Below are positions 9,744-20,189 of a DNA stretch of 64,000 nt, in pieces. The position numbers were made by a program, and so were the translations under genes. Within the stretch, counting starts at the first letter, position 1. Every line of letters starts with the position of its first letter. Under the pieces are notes generated by a model that had not been told where the DNA came from, made no database searches, and saw only the letters and a list, made by a program, of their open reading frames with translations. This stretch comes from JACXTP01 sp963827905 (GTDB lineage Archaea; Thermoplasmatota; Thermoplasmata; Methanomassiliicoccales; UBA472), in contig CAWHCB010000002.1 of the NCBI GenBank assembly GCA_963827905.1, forward strand, positions 114,756 to 178,755, in the 5' to 3' direction.

Positions 9744-10481
9744 ATGAACGTGATAGACATATTAAGGCTGGACGTCAAGGAGTTGGAGACGGAATACCGA
9801 AAGGTAGCCGCCGTCCTAACTAAATTGGGGTTAACAGACTATGAGGCGAGGCTGTTCACCGGGGCGGTGGTCAAAGGTCACGGCACCGCGGATGACCTAG
9901 CGGAGATGGTGATGGTGCCAAGAACAAGCGCGTACAAGGCCCTTCAGTCCCTTGAGTCCAAAGGTTTCGTCACTTCCAGCCCGGGGCGGCCCACGATACT
10001 CCACCCCACCGATCTGGAGGTGGTGCGCAAGAGCATCATATCGGAGATAGAGGAGACCTTCGATAAGTTGTCCTCCGTACGAGGCTTGCTATCCGAGAAA
10101 GGGATCCCCCAGCTGATCTACACCATATCGGGGAGGGAGCGGGTGATGGCCAAGATCGGAGAGATGTTGGACGGATCGAAGTACCGTTTCCTCATCTCCA
10201 GCCCCATGATGAGGGAGATACGCATGGAGCATGGGCAACGGTTCAAGGAGGCGGCCAAACGAGGGGTGGAGATCATCATCATCACCATACCCAATGTCAA
10301 GGTTCCGGAGGCCAGCGCGGTTCATAGGAAGAAGGAGCTGATGGCCACCGACATAATCTCTGATGTTAAGAGTGCAATGATCGCATCACCTGCGTTGGAC
10401 CTATGTGGATTTTCGGACAATCCCTTCATCGCTGAGCACTTCGAGCACTTCCTCCTCATGTCCATAGCCGGGTCCGATTGA
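9744..10481 (+). CDS. TrmB-family transcriptional regulator
   Basis: 245 residues. An N-terminal winged helix (about residues 20-90, LTDYEARLFTGAVVKG...VPRTSAYKALQSLESKG) is followed by a coiled linker. The C-terminal PLD-like domain resembles the effector part of TrmB proteins (YTISGRERVMAKIGEML, then FRFLISSPMM-like strands). TrmB proteins bind dyads near TATA boxes and respond to small ligands. The gene is divergent from tes with only 77 bases between starts, and a dyad lies in that gap, so control of the lipid cassette and of itself is the obvious guess. Frame intact. Confidence 0.85.
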   Translation: MNVIDILRLDVKELETEYRKVAAVLTKLGLTDYEARLFTGAVVKGHGTADDLAEMVMVPRTSAYKALQSLESKGFVTSSPGRPTILHPTDLEVVRKSIISEIEETFDKLSSVRGLLSEKGIPQLIYTISGRERVMAKIGEMLDGSKYRFLISSPMMREIRMEHGQRFKEAAKRGVEIIIITIPNVKVPEASAVHRKKELMATDIISDVKSAMIASPALDLCGFSDNPFIAEHFEHFLLMSIAGSD

Positions 10482-10551
10482 TGTAGGCTGAGTGTAGCTG
10501 CACCGGTTATCCTTTCCTTGGACCTCCCATGTCCTGATGAGATTCCATTCG

Positions 10552-13500
10552 ATGAAAGGGAGGAGGGGACGGGCCTCTCCCAATGGACACAACCTCAGGG
10601 GCGATGTCAGGGCACAGATGTCATTCTCCATGGTCGCTGTGCTCATACTTCTGATTTCGAGCATCTCTCTCGCAATGGTAAGCCAATCACATAACGGGAC
10701 CGGAGGCTCATCACTACCCTCGTTGCAGAGGATGGGCTCGCTTTCCGAACAGACGGCGAAGGAATGCGAGGCCGCTGCATATTCCTGCGCGCTTGCTTTA
10801 GCAACCGATGGGACTTTGGACAGCGATCAGGTGCAGACATACTATCCGATGCTCCTTGAACCAGCAGCTCACCCAGATCTTCCCGAGGAACCTGGGAGGT
10901 TATGTCATATCGGTGAATTGCTCCGACCTGCATCTTGATGTCCTGACCATGCCCGAAGGGGATGCCCTCGGGTTTGACGTCGGTCGGATGGGACATCTGG
11001 CCCTGTCGCCATTCCGGCGTACCTCACCCTTTCCGGCCTCATCAGGGTGAACATATCCCGCTCTTTGGAATTCCTTGTGTCCGACCATGATGTGGATCGG
11101 GGCGTCTATCTGCCCGCTCCCCTTTTAGAGGGGCGTCTGGACAGATATCAAAGCTTGAGCGAGGGCGGGTCCTCTTTGCTCTGGAGGGCGGTCCAATCCG
11201 AACTTGCCGCCTTGTTACAGTTGCGTCTCCTCTCCTACGGTTCCGTCGGTCCCAGGGCCTGCGATGATCTATTGACAGAAACAGACGCCAGAAACGCCTA
11301 TACCCTAGCCTCCATTCTTTTACAGGTGGCATGCTTCCGAGCGTGCGACCCAAAGCTTTTTGACTTATTCATTGCCCCTGATGGGGTCGTTCTTGACGTT
11401 CAAAGTATGAAACGTTGTTTAGAGATCACAGGGGAGATCGATCCGGCCGACGTTTTTCTGACACTGTATGGGATGGATGTGATCTATCCCTCGATGCTGT
11501 TCGCTCAGAGCCTCTACTCCAACGCGGACATGCTGGCCATGCGATGGTTGGATTACCTCCGGGTCACCGATGCCTTGACATCATTGGAGTCGGTGGTAGA
11601 GGCTGGGCAGATCACTGGGGAGAGATTGTTGGGACGATTACTGGGAAGGGACCTGACCGGGGAAAAGGCCAGGGCATTGGTTGGTTGGCCTGTTGGATTC
11701 ATCTGGGACCGACGAGCTTGATTATCGGTATCTCTGTGAGTCCAGTCTCGATATGGAGATATCTGTCCAAGGATTGGACGTCGCCTTGCGGAACGCCACT
11801 GGTGGCTGGACCATGGTGAAGTTGGATGGTCTTTATCCAGTGGACTTCCGGGCCGTCGACATCTTCGATGAAGTAAGATGGGATGATTTTTACAATGATT
11901 ACCGTAGGTCCACCTCTCAGCTCCTTCAATCGATCACTTTATCGATCAAAGCACTCGCTCTATCACTTTCCGATGGTGTCACAGGACCATTGGCCTTAAC
12001 ATTGGACCCCACAGACGACCTTTCATACATCGATGAGGTGGGCAAAGGTCTCCAGACACTCCTTGCGGACGATGGGTGGTGGGCTACCAAGGAAAGCGGT
12101 TCTTCCTTTGACCTGCTTTCGGACCCGATGGGAGAAAGTTTCGTGAGTTATCTGGAACAGAACTCCGACGTCATTTTCGACCCCAATCGCACCGTGGACG
12201 ACGCCCTCGGACCATTGGCCCTGAAATTGTTCCAGGGGATCGAACTCTCCTTTCCGGAGATCAATGGTTCTTATCGGTCGGTGAATCTTGACATTATCAG
12301 GCAATACATCGGGAGCCAAGGCGGGTCAGGATTATTCGAATCCATGATGGCGGGTTATTACCGAGAAATATGTTCCATTTTCGAGGATTATCGGACCTGG
12401 CTTGTTGGGACGAACAGTCTTGGCAAAGGTCTTATCACCACCGCATTGGAACACCTGGCAAAAGGATCCATCGAGGCAATACCGGGCGTTCGGGATTGGA
12501 TCGAGTCAAGGATGTTCGACCTGACCAAGGAGGTCGACAGAAGGCCAGGATGTCCTCGGAGACGACCCGTTTGCAATTGGATGGAATGGGTCCATTCGTG
12601 CTGGTGACCGGAAAAGGCATGCGAATAACCGAGCGATTGGAAGTCAGCAGCGAGATCGATCCCACGGCACCGATCGACGGGCTCACTCTGGTAGAGATCA
12701 TAGGACCCCAACGAGTTGGCCAACGGTACGGGCAATCTGCATTTGACCGATGTCACCGATTGTGCCATGTTGCCCTATCAGAGCGGGTGGGGGATGACCA
12801 TGTCAGGGTCTCAGGATATTACGCTGACCGCCTCTTGTGTCAGTGGGGCCGAGGACATGAGCATGACTAGGCATTGCGAGGTAGGCACCCAAAGGGAGCT
12901 GACGGGAGTGACCGGATGGCCACTGTCCGGTGTGGACTACTCGCCGACGAACACCCTCGACCAGGACGTCCTGGGGACGCTCAAGGAGATCTTGGACTCA
13001 TTATCCGCAGCCTTGTGCGATCTCGGCCAAGGTGCGGTCCAATTGTTGGATTATGTCACTATGGTTATTCGGGACCTGACCGATTATTGCGCGGGTGGTT
13101 GGACCGTCTGGTGCAAAGGTTCTGTGACCTGGTGGCAACTTTACAGGATTGGAGCCAATATGCCATGGAGGGGCTTGGGAAGGTGATCGAACCTATCGCC
13201 TCCCGCCTAGATGGTGTATCGCTTTCCTTCCGGATGTATGGTGGCGATTTCACCCTCAGCTTCGGAGGGGACGAACCAGGTCTTCACGGATCTCCGGAGA
13301 TGCTAGCCATCGGTTTTCACCTATCATTTGGTGACAGTCAGATCAGCATGACCGCTCGTTTGCTCGAGGTCTCAGACCATTGTCATTATCTTTTGATAAA
13401 TGGCACCATATCCTCCACCGGTTCCATCGTAAGTGTTGTCATCGATCCTCAAATGGGGCTCTTCGATCACTTTGTCGAGGTGACCGGGACTGTTGAAGGG

Positions 13501-14733
13501 CGCAGCTTTGAGATGACCTTGCCTGAGTTCGATTTCAAACGTGAGATCAGTTTCTCACTGTCCCAGGTGCCTGGTATCGGGACGTTATTGTCCAACATCC
13601 CCTCCCCCATCCCTGGGGTGAAGGTAAAGGTCGATGCCGGTTTCTATTTCAAGTTCGCCACACCAGGACTTGGCCACCCAGTTATAAACGAATATGAGCA
13701 GAACCCATCGGGCAGGGACGCTGGGAACGAGTGGGTGGAGATATACAATCCGGATGAAAAGGCCATTAGTCTCAACGGATGGTCTCTTCGCACCTCCCAC
13801 GGACAGGTGCGGCTAGAGCAGTTGGGTGACACCTTGATCCTGCCCCGAGAGCACATGGTCTACCGGTTCACCGAGCAATCCCTCGACAACGGGGAGGTCA
13901 ACAGCTTCCCATTCGCCGAGAGCGTCGCTCTATTGGATCCAAGCGGGAAGAAGGTAGACTCATCCCCCTTCACGTTCGACGAGGAGAACGATGGTCGCAC
14001 CTGGCAGAGGTGTTACGATGCTGGTGACCTCTGGGAGTTCCGTCATTCCACCATGGGGGAGGCCAACTCTGCCTTAAAACCAGGGCCGGTCGAGATAGAA
14101 ATTCTCGCAGGCATCGTGATCAACACTTTGGAAGAGGCCTTGGAACAGTTCGAAGCCCTTGGATACGACCTCAACGCGCTGGGCAAGGTCATGCAAACGG
14201 CGATCAACAACCTTGCGGTAAGGCTTTTAGAAGTCATCTCCGAAAGGGTGGCGGAGGTCGGAATATTCCTGGAATTGGCCTTCTCCGATGAGACAGGAGC
14301 GTTATCAACCGGGCTCAAGACCTCTTTGTTGGTGGATGGCAACTTCCTTCCGGAGGCATTCAAATGGTTCGCCCAGGTGGTTCGGGAACTTATTGAAGCC
14401 CCTCTGAGCCCAATATCGCCAAGTACTACGAGGGCTGGAATGCATATTCTCACCGAGAACATCTGGGTGCAGTTGGACCTTAGGTCCAAGGTATCGCTCC
14501 CCGACATAATGATCGGGCTAAAGGAGAGCAACGACCTCGCGGTCTCCGCAAAGGTGAAAGCAAACCTAGCTCAGTTGGGGGAGATGCTCGGAATGGACCT
14601 AGGTCGCTCTCAGGTGAGCGGAGGCCTACTTCTCACCAGCACAACGTCTTACGCCTTCCCTGGATCGGGCCTAGCCAAAGATCGCTACACAAAGGAATGT
14701 TGGTTGATCAAAGTGTCCATAATGGAGCGATGA
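10552..14733 (+). CDS. Very large exported protein with pilin-like N-terminus and lamin-tail domain (several frameshifts)
   Basis: Roughly 1,390 residues if read across at least five frame changes (near 10860, 11020, 11690, 12540, 12720 and 13120). The N-terminus is basic and then shows GDVRAQMSFSMVAVLILLIS, like an archaeal prepilin signal or an N-terminal anchor. The long middle part has no motif I recognise, with alternating helical and beta stretches. About residues 1040-1140 match a lamin-tail domain: VINEYEQNPSGRDAGNEWVEIYNP, GWSLRTSHG and the closing GRTWQRCYD. The C-terminal 200 residues are helical. Codon use and composition continue smoothly across each break, so one gene is more likely than a decayed one. 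Probably an extracellular or envelope protein; exact start 10537 or 10552. Confidence 0.6.
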
Positions 14734-14844
14734 TGACCTGATGGTTGCTGGGCGGCCCAACCTTATTATTTAGGACAGCGGTTACTCGGTCATGCGAAGG
14801 TCCTCGGGAGGCGTGGAACCATAGCCATCGGAGACGAACAATGG

Positions 14845-16116
14845 ATGTCCGAGGTCGGTTGGCCTCTTCTATTCTGGATCGCAGGGGTCGTCATCTGTCT
14901 ATATGTCTGGTCATACCTGACCCGCAACTTCGAAAAAATGAAGATGCAATGCGGGAAGTACATGGATGCCGACGTAGCATCCGCCATCGAGATGACCGTC
15001 AAGGCAGGCATACTGATCCTCTTGTCGTTCACCGGTCTCTATGTCCTGACACTGGCATGGCCATGGTTCGAGGAGAACGTCTGGAATCCCTTCATCCCAT
15101 ACGCTCTGGACCTCACCATCATCTTGTTCATCTTCCTGATAGCCAGGATACTTGTGAACTTCATGCGACATATCGCCCTTCTGAACCGCACCTGCGCACC
15201 CGAGGAGGCAGAGGTCAAGAGGAAGTCAGTGCACACCACCAGTCTGGTCCTCAGTTATGTGATATATGTCATCGCAGTGGTCGTGGCCTTGCTGATCATC
15301 CTCTCTCTGATCCCCGACCTGGACGTGATGGGCGAACTGGAGGCCTTCCTCACCGATCATTTCGCGCTCATCATCACGGTCATCGTCATTATCCTGGGCA
15401 TCTATCTGTTCATCAAATTGGTGGACGAGATATTGGAGGACTACAAGTACCGCACCAAGCGTTTCAGTCCCCAGGTAATAGACCTGTTCAAATCGGTCAT
15501 CCGATACGTACTCTGGACCATCGCTATCCTGACCATCACCTACTCTCTGTTCGCGTTGCTCAATCTGCAGGACGTGGGCACCTTGTTCATCGTGCTCGTT
15601 CTCACATTCATTGTGGTGGCATTGGTCTTAGCCTATCCTACCCTTAGGAACATTTTCTCCGGGCTGGCATTGATGGATGCCGAGATCTACGAGCTCAACG
15701 ACCTGATAGAGGTGGAGGATATGCAAGGCGAGGTGGTGCAGAAGAACCTCCTCTTCACCGAACTGCGCACGCCAGATGGTACGTTCGTCAACCTTCCGAA
15801 CAGCATGATGATGCAGTCACGCCTGGCCAACATCTCCCGCACCAGCTCCCATGCCATATGTGTGAATATGGAGGTGGGTTTCGTCACTCCACACGCAGAG
15901 GTGGAACGACTGTTCAAGCTAGCCGTGGATGAGGTCGAAGGCATCTCAAAGGATCCCGCACCCTCATTGAGGGCGGTGTCCCTCACCGGGAACCGGATGG
16001 TCTATGAGCTGCGCGTTTACACCACCCAACTAAAGGAGATGACCCGGATCCGCTCCGACCTGATATTCGCGCTGCAGGACGCCTTCCACGACGCCGGGCT
16101 TGAGGTGCCAGCCTAG
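14845..16116 (+). CDS. MscS-family mechanosensitive channel
   Basis: 423 residues. Five or so transmembrane helices precede the pore-lining helix and conserved MscS beta domain (ALVLAYPTLRNIFSGLAL, then YELNDLIEVEDMQGEV, FVNLPNSMMM). The C-terminal alpha/beta domain is complete. Such channels open under membrane tension and release solutes on osmotic downshock. A TATA-like TTATTATTTA at 14762-14771 suggests its own promoter. The stop overlaps the stop of the convergent methyltransferase gene by four bases. Frame intact. Confidence 0.9.
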   Translation: MSEVGWPLLFWIAGVVICLYVWSYLTRNFEKMKMQCGKYMDADVASAIEMTVKAGILILLSFTGLYVLTLAWPWFEENVWNPFIPYALDLTIILFIFLIARILVNFMRHIALLNRTCAPEEAEVKRKSVHTTSLVLSYVIYVIAVVVALLIILSLIPDLDVMGELEAFLTDHFALIITVIVIILGIYLFIKLVDEILEDYKYRTKRFSPQVIDLFKSVIRYVLWTIAILTITYSLFALLNLQDVGTLFIVLVLTFIVVALVLAYPTLRNIFSGLALMDAEIYELNDLIEVEDMQGEVVQKNLLFTELRTPDGTFVNLPNSMMMQSRLANISRTSSHAICVNMEVGFVTPHAEVERLFKLAVDEVEGISKDPAPSLRAVSLTGNRMVYELRVYTTQLKEMTRIRSDLIFALQDAFHDAGLEVPA

Positions 16117-16708
16117 AGGGGCTTGGCGAACTCGAACTGATAGTAACTGGGGAAGCTGTGCTGACCAACAACCTCATGCAATTGAAGAGCGTTGGCACAT
16201 CGGCCTCGTCGATCCTCTCCTCCATCGGGGGGCCCCTCGTGGTCGGCCTCTTTTGAAAATCAACCAGCGTGAGCCCTGCCCCCATCCTTTAGCACTCTGA
16301 AGGCCTCAGCTGACCATACGCGACCGGTCCTCGAACTCATGGAGGACGTTCACCATGAACACGTGGTCCATGCTGGAGGACCTCAGAGGCAGTTCGGGTA
16401 GTTCGCAACGGATCGGCAGGACCTTCTCGCTTGCAATCCTCATCGCATCTCCCCATCAGGTCCCTAAGCATTTCCGGGCTCACGTCCAAGGCAAGGACGA
16501 GTCCAGCCTTCCTGCTCAAAGGGACCGAAATGTAACCGTTGCCGCATCCCAGGTCGGCAACGATGCCGTCCGACCCGATCTCAGCCCTTGCTATGATATC
16601 CTCGGCAGGTTGTTCCGCGGACCTCTCTTGGTCCACCAATGAGCCCCTATTATGTGATTCGAAACGGTGTGGTGACATATACCGACGGATTATCGCACCC
16701 CCACCCAT
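16113..16708 (-). CDS. Class I SAM-dependent methyltransferase (multiple frameshifts)
   Basis: About 195 residues after correction. The SAM-binding motif VADLGCGNGYISVPLSRKAG and the acidic strand LALDVSPEML are clear. Beyond them the protein continues in other frames: SMDHVFMVNVLHEFEDRSRM, then AFRVLKDGG, then DFQKRP, and the C-terminus GQHSFPSYYQFEFAKPL. Four breaks fall near 16440, 16305, 16275 and 16185; three need one base removed and the last needs one added or two removed. The substrate is unknown; homologues are annotated only as small-molecule or general methyltransferases. The start may be ATG 16708 or 16678. It is divergent from the acidic protein gene. Confidence 0.7.
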
Positions 16709-16748
16709 TTCATTTTTTTCCCTCAACTCACCCTCTTGCGGCAACAGC

Positions 16749-16763
16749 ATATTAATTATAGGG
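16749..16763. promoter_or_regulatory. Bidirectional A/T-rich promoter core
   Basis: CATATTAATTATAGG contains TATA-like sequence on both strands. It lies about 35 bases before ATG 16792 on the plus strand and about 42 before ATG 16708 on the minus strand, so it probably drives both divergent genes. Confidence 0.5.
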
Positions 16764-16791
16764 GCTCTCTATTGCCTTTCGGTGAATTTTA

Positions 16792-17100
16792 ATGGTAACC
16801 CTTGGGGAACTGTTTGACGAACTGGACTTTGAATTGGAAGACATGCTCGACGTTCTTTCCCAGGCCATCGACCTCATAGAGGACGGCAAGGTGAAGGAAG
16901 GTGTCGAGGTCTTGAAGGCCCTCGAGGAGGATATGTTCGATTTCCTCGACTACGTCGATGTGGGCGAAGAAGAGATCGATATCGTGGTGGAAGAAGGCGA
17001 GTGCGATGACGATGAGGCGGACGAGGAAGAGGAGAAGCCCGCCCCCAAGAAGAAGCCCGCCCCAAAGAAGACCCCCAACAAGCCTAAGGGAAAGAAGTAG
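16792..17100 (+). CDS. Small acidic protein with Lys/Pro tail, unknown
   Basis: 102 residues. The first 55 look like two amphipathic helices (LFDELDFELEDMLDVLSQA and DGKVKEGVEVLKALEED). Then comes a run of Asp and Glu and a tail of PAPKKKP-type repeats ending GKK. The separation of an acidic block from a basic tail recalls the basic tail of the protein at 5157, but the folds look different. No catalytic motif. ATG 16792 fits the shared promoter. Not recognised. Confidence 0.6.
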   Translation: MVTLGELFDELDFELEDMLDVLSQAIDLIEDGKVKEGVEVLKALEEDMFDFLDYVDVGEEEIDIVVEEGECDDDEADEEEEKPAPKKKPAPKKTPNKPKGKK

Positions 17101-17141
17101 TCAGATCGATCAAGTGACGACACGTCCACCAGGGGACCTCC

Positions 17142-17624
17142 ATGCCAGACATAATAATGGAGAGGGTGGACCAGGGCAACTTCCCTGAGCTCGTCACATT
17201 GATATTCGCATTGGCCGAGTTCGAACACCTCACACCTCCGGACGAAGAGGGGGTGAAAAGGTTGCAAGAGCATGCCCTTTCCCCCAAACCCTATTTCGAG
17301 GCCTATCTGGCCCGATCGGATGGTCGGGCCATAGCATATCTCATTCTCATCCAGACCTATTCCAGCTTCCTGGCCCGCCCTACCCTTTTTATCGAGGACA
17401 TCTTCGTGTTGGAGGAGTTCCGGGGGCGCGGCGTGGGCAAGGCCATATTCCTGTTCTGCGCGGAAAAGGCCAAGGCCATGGATTGCGGCAGGATGGAATG
17501 GCAGGCGCTTGACTGGAACGTCAACGCCATCAATTTCTATGAGAGGATGGGCGCGAGACAGCTCAACGAGTGGGTCTCTTTCCGAATGGACGCTGACACC
17601 ATCGACCGCCTCCTTTCGAAGTGA
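17142..17624 (+). CDS. GNAT-family N-acetyltransferase (SSAT-like)
   Basis: 160 residues, single GNAT domain. The acetyl-CoA loop is FRGRGVGKAIF at about 87-97, preceded by the strand LFIEDIFVLEE. The C-terminal MEWQALDWNVNAINFYERMGA matches diamine and small-amine acetyltransferases of the SSAT/thialysine type. The likely reaction is acetylation of a polyamine or amino-acid side chain; the substrate is not determined. It ends two bases before the convergent serS stop. Frame intact. Confidence 0.8.
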   Translation: MPDIIMERVDQGNFPELVTLIFALAEFEHLTPPDEEGVKRLQEHALSPKPYFEAYLARSDGRAIAYLILIQTYSSFLARPTLFIEDIFVLEEFRGRGVGKAIFLFCAEKAKAMDCGRMEWQALDWNVNAINFYERMGARQLNEWVSFRMDADTIDRLLSK

Positions 17625-17626
17625 GT

Positions 17627-18890
17627 TTACTCTATCAGCTCTTGCCCTTGCATGTATGGGCGGAGCACCTTGGGCAAGATGACCTTCCCCTCCTTCGTCT
17701 GGTTGTTCTCCAGGACCGACACCATGGTCCTCGGAAGTGCCACTCCTGATCCGTTCAGCGTATGGAGGAACTCGCTCTTCAGGTGAGGCTCTGGACGGTA
17801 CTTTATCCGGGCGCGCCGGGCCTGGAAATCGGTGAAGCAGCTGCACGAGGAGCACTCCAACCAAGATTTGGTGCCTGGTGCCCATGATTCGATGTCATAG
17901 GTCTTGGCCGAGGCAAAGCCCATGTCACCCGTGCATAGAAGAAGCACTCGGTAGGGCAGCTCCAGTCCTCGGAAGATGTCCTCGGCGTCCTGCCTCAATC
18001 TCTCCAGCTCGGTCCAGGAGGTGTTTGGGTGGACGAACTTCACCAGCTCCACCTTGTTGAACTCATGCACACGGATGATGCCTTTCATCTCCGCGTGCCG
18101 TCCTGCCTCCCTTCGGAACGACGGCAGATAGGCCGTGTAAGTTGATGGGCAGCTGATCCTTCTCCAGGATCTCGTCCATGAACATGTTGGTGAGCGGCAC
18201 CTCCGCCGTGGGGTTCAACCAGAGGTCGTCCCTCTCGCACCAATACATGTCATCCTTCATCTTCGGGTACTGGCCGGTGCCTATGACCGAGTTCCGGTTC
18301 ACCACGACCGGAGGGAAGATCTCGACGTAACCCTGTTTTCGGTGCACGTCCAGCATGTAGTTGATCATGGCCCGTTCCAGTCGTGCTCCGTCCCCCTTCA
18401 ACACGTAGAACCCGCTGCCAGTGATCTTCGCCCCTCTGGCGAAATCGATGATACCCAACGACTCCCCCAGTTCGATGTGGTCCTTGGCGGGGAAGTCGAA
18501 CTCCCTGATCTTCCCGCTCTCCAGGATCAACTTGTTATGGTCATAATCGCCCCCCACCGGGACCGATTCGTCCGGTTGGTTCGGGATCAGGAGGACCACG
18601 TCCCCGCGCCGTTGCTCCAAATCCGCCACCCGGACCTCGATGTCCGAGATGCGCTGCGCCACGGCCTTCATCTCTGCCAGCAGGTTCGCCTTCTCCTCTC
18701 CTTTGAGCTTCGGGACCTGGACCGAGGCCTCATTCCTCTTGCGCCTCAGCTGGTTCCCTTCCTCCATCAGGCGTCTCCATTCCGCATCAAGTCCAAGGAA
18801 CTCGTTCAGGGTGTCCTCCGGGTAGTTGCGGTTGCGAAGCATGGTGCGGATACGTTCCGGGTCCGCTCGAATGACCGCTATGTCTAGCAT
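17627..18890 (-). CDS. serS: Seryl-tRNA synthetase, bacterial/common class II type (one frameshift)
   Basis: About 420 residues. The N-terminal coiled-coil arm (residues 30-105) binds tRNA-Ser. Class II catalytic motifs follow: GYVEIFPPVVV (motif 1), LNPTAEVPLTN, then YLPSFRREAGRHAE (motif 2) and a C-terminal LNGSGVALPRTMVSVLENNQ (motif 3). One extra T near 18141 breaks the frame exactly between INYTAYLPSFR elements; removing it restores the conserved motif 2. It is the common SerRS, not the rare methanogen-only form. It is the last gene of the operon GNAT-Rpp21-YhbY-serS, starting 8 bases after YhbY. Confidence 0.93.
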
Positions 18891-18898
18891 GGTCTCCC

Positions 18899-19186
18899 TT
18901 ACTCGACCGACATCGGCTTTCCAGCGAAATATCTTTTCTCGCAGAGCACTGCCACCGACCCCCTCACATCGACCAGAGTGGCCTTGCTTCGCTCCGCCAC
19001 CAGCTCAGCGGTGGCCTTGGGGTCCTCCCCACTGGAGTCGAGAAGTCGCATCTTGATCACCTTTCGTGTCTTCAACTGCAACTTCACCTCCTCCACCAGT
19101 TCGTCAGTGATCCCATCCTTTCCTACATGGACGGTGGGACGAAGCTCTGAAGCATCCCTCATGACGTCCTTTTTGGTCCTTGACAT
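18899..19186 (-). CDS. YhbY/CRM-domain RNA-binding protein
   Basis: 95 residues, one CRM (CRS1-YhbY) domain. It shows LRPTVHVGKDGITDELVEEV near the start and the later VRGSVAVLCEKRYF. Bacterial YhbY associates with pre-50S ribosomal particles, and archaeal homologues are thought to act in ribosome or RNA processing. ATG 19186 lies inside the end of the Rpp21 gene (28-base overlap), which supports cotranscription and coupling. Neighbours Rpp21 and serS place it in an RNA-processing operon. Confidence 0.88.
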   Translation of the reverse strand: MSRTKKDVMRDASELRPTVHVGKDGITDELVEEVKLQLKTRKVIKMRLLDSSGEDPKATAELVAERSKATLVDVRGSVAVLCEKRYFAGKPMSVE

Positions 19187-19512
19187 CCTCTCAGCTCCCT
19201 TTGTTCCTTGACATAAGGCAATCTCCTCTTTCCGCCGCATTCCAAACAGGTGATGGTCAGGTGCGCGGACCGCAACCTGACCCGGCAGGTCCTTCCGGCC
19301 AGGAAGGGCGTGTGGCACTCCCGACAGACGCTTGCGCCATAGGGCATGGGGACGTTACCCCGCATCGACACCCTCCTCGCCAGGTCCACATATCTCCTGG
19401 CTCGATCGAGATTACCCGAGCCGGCCTGTTGTTGTGCCAGTACCAGGAGCCTCACCACCCGACGGCGGGCTATGGCCTTGACCTCCTTGTTGCTGACGTG
19501 CCTTCTACCCAT
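19159..19512 (-). CDS. rnp4: RNase P protein component 4 (Rpp21/Rpr2)
   Basis: 117 residues. Two helices rich in Arg (VKAIARRRVVRLLVLAQQQ) are followed by a zinc ribbon with CRECH and CLECGGKRR, which is the Rpp21 arrangement. It is a protein subunit of archaeal RNase P, which trims tRNA 5' ends, and pairs with Rpp29. It overlaps the upstream GNAT gene by 8 bases and the downstream YhbY gene by 28. Frame intact. Confidence 0.92.
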   Translation of the reverse strand: MGRRHVSNKEVKAIARRRVVRLLVLAQQQAGSGNLDRARRYVDLARRVSMRGNVPMPYGASVCRECHTPFLAGRTCRVRLRSAHLTITCLECGGKRRLPYVKEQRELRGCQGPKRTS

Positions 19513-20026
19513 GCTCTCTCCGCTCCTTGAATCCTCGTCCTGTCAAATAGGTTTGCCTTGCTACTGGGTCCGCATCGAGCTCATAGATGGTGTTACGAGG
19601 ACGGAAGCCATGTCTCTCATAGAACCGAGGGGCGTCAATGTTCCCCACGGTCACGGAAAGGAAGGCCCTCTGCACCGGGAACGCCCTCATCCAATCGATG
19701 GCGCTGTCCAGGAGGTCGCCCCCCAACCCTTGGTCCCTTTCACCCTCCTCCACATATATCGAGTCCACCTCCCCAATGTATTCAGAGTCGATCGTGGCCA
19801 CGCAGTAGCCGATCGGAACTCCTGCCCCATCTAGCACGACCTCCACCCTGGCCATCCCCTCGCTCACCTTGCGATGAACTGGTCCCATCCTCTCCTCGAA
19901 GGTAAGGTTCCGATGCCGTTCGCCGAAATGGACAGACCTTTCCACGTTCATCGCGTTCAACCTTTCCCATAAAGGTTTGATATCGGGAAGTAGTTCCAGA
20001 CCACCGACCTTGTGCCTCAGGGCCAT
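19505..20026 (-). CDS. GNAT-family N-acetyltransferase
   Basis: 173 residues from ATG 20026. GNAT signatures are the strand IGEVDSIYVEEGERDQGLGG (acetyl-CoA loop near the end of it) and NIDAPRFYERHGFRPRNTIYE at the C-terminus. The substrate is unknown. Longer starts up to 20122 exist, but a TATATAT stretch at about 20058-20066 is best read as the promoter, which puts the transcript start near 20035. It heads the operon with Rpp21, YhbY and serS. Confidence 0.78.
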   Translation of the reverse strand: MALRHKVGGLELLPDIKPLWERLNAMNVERSVHFGERHRNLTFEERMGPVHRKVSEGMARVEVVLDGAGVPIGYCVATIDSEYIGEVDSIYVEEGERDQGLGGDLLDSAIDWMRAFPVQRAFLSVTVGNIDAPRFYERHGFRPRNTIYELDADPVARQTYLTGRGFKERREHG

Positions 20027-20126
20027 CGAAGGATCCTCGACCATGACCGTTTTGAGGAGCATATATATGATGCGACAGGAGCCTTTGCTGGACAAGTGCA
20101 CGTTTGAATTGTGACCATCCATCAGC

Positions 20127-20134
20127 TATAAATA
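20127..20134 (+). promoter_or_regulatory. TATA box of the L10e gene
   Basis: TATAAATA lies 56 bases before ATG 20190, implying a transcript start near 20155-20160 and a leader of about 30 bases. Confidence 0.65.
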
Positions 20135-20189
20135 GGAAAATACGAATGTAGCCATCCCGTCAGGTGAGACGAAGTTAAAGGTGATTATC

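Noticed and set aside
10552..14733. Cluster of four or five separate genes
   Set aside because: The open frames join end to end in one direction with the same style of sequence, none has a ribosome site, and only the first has an export signal. One gene with frame errors fits better.
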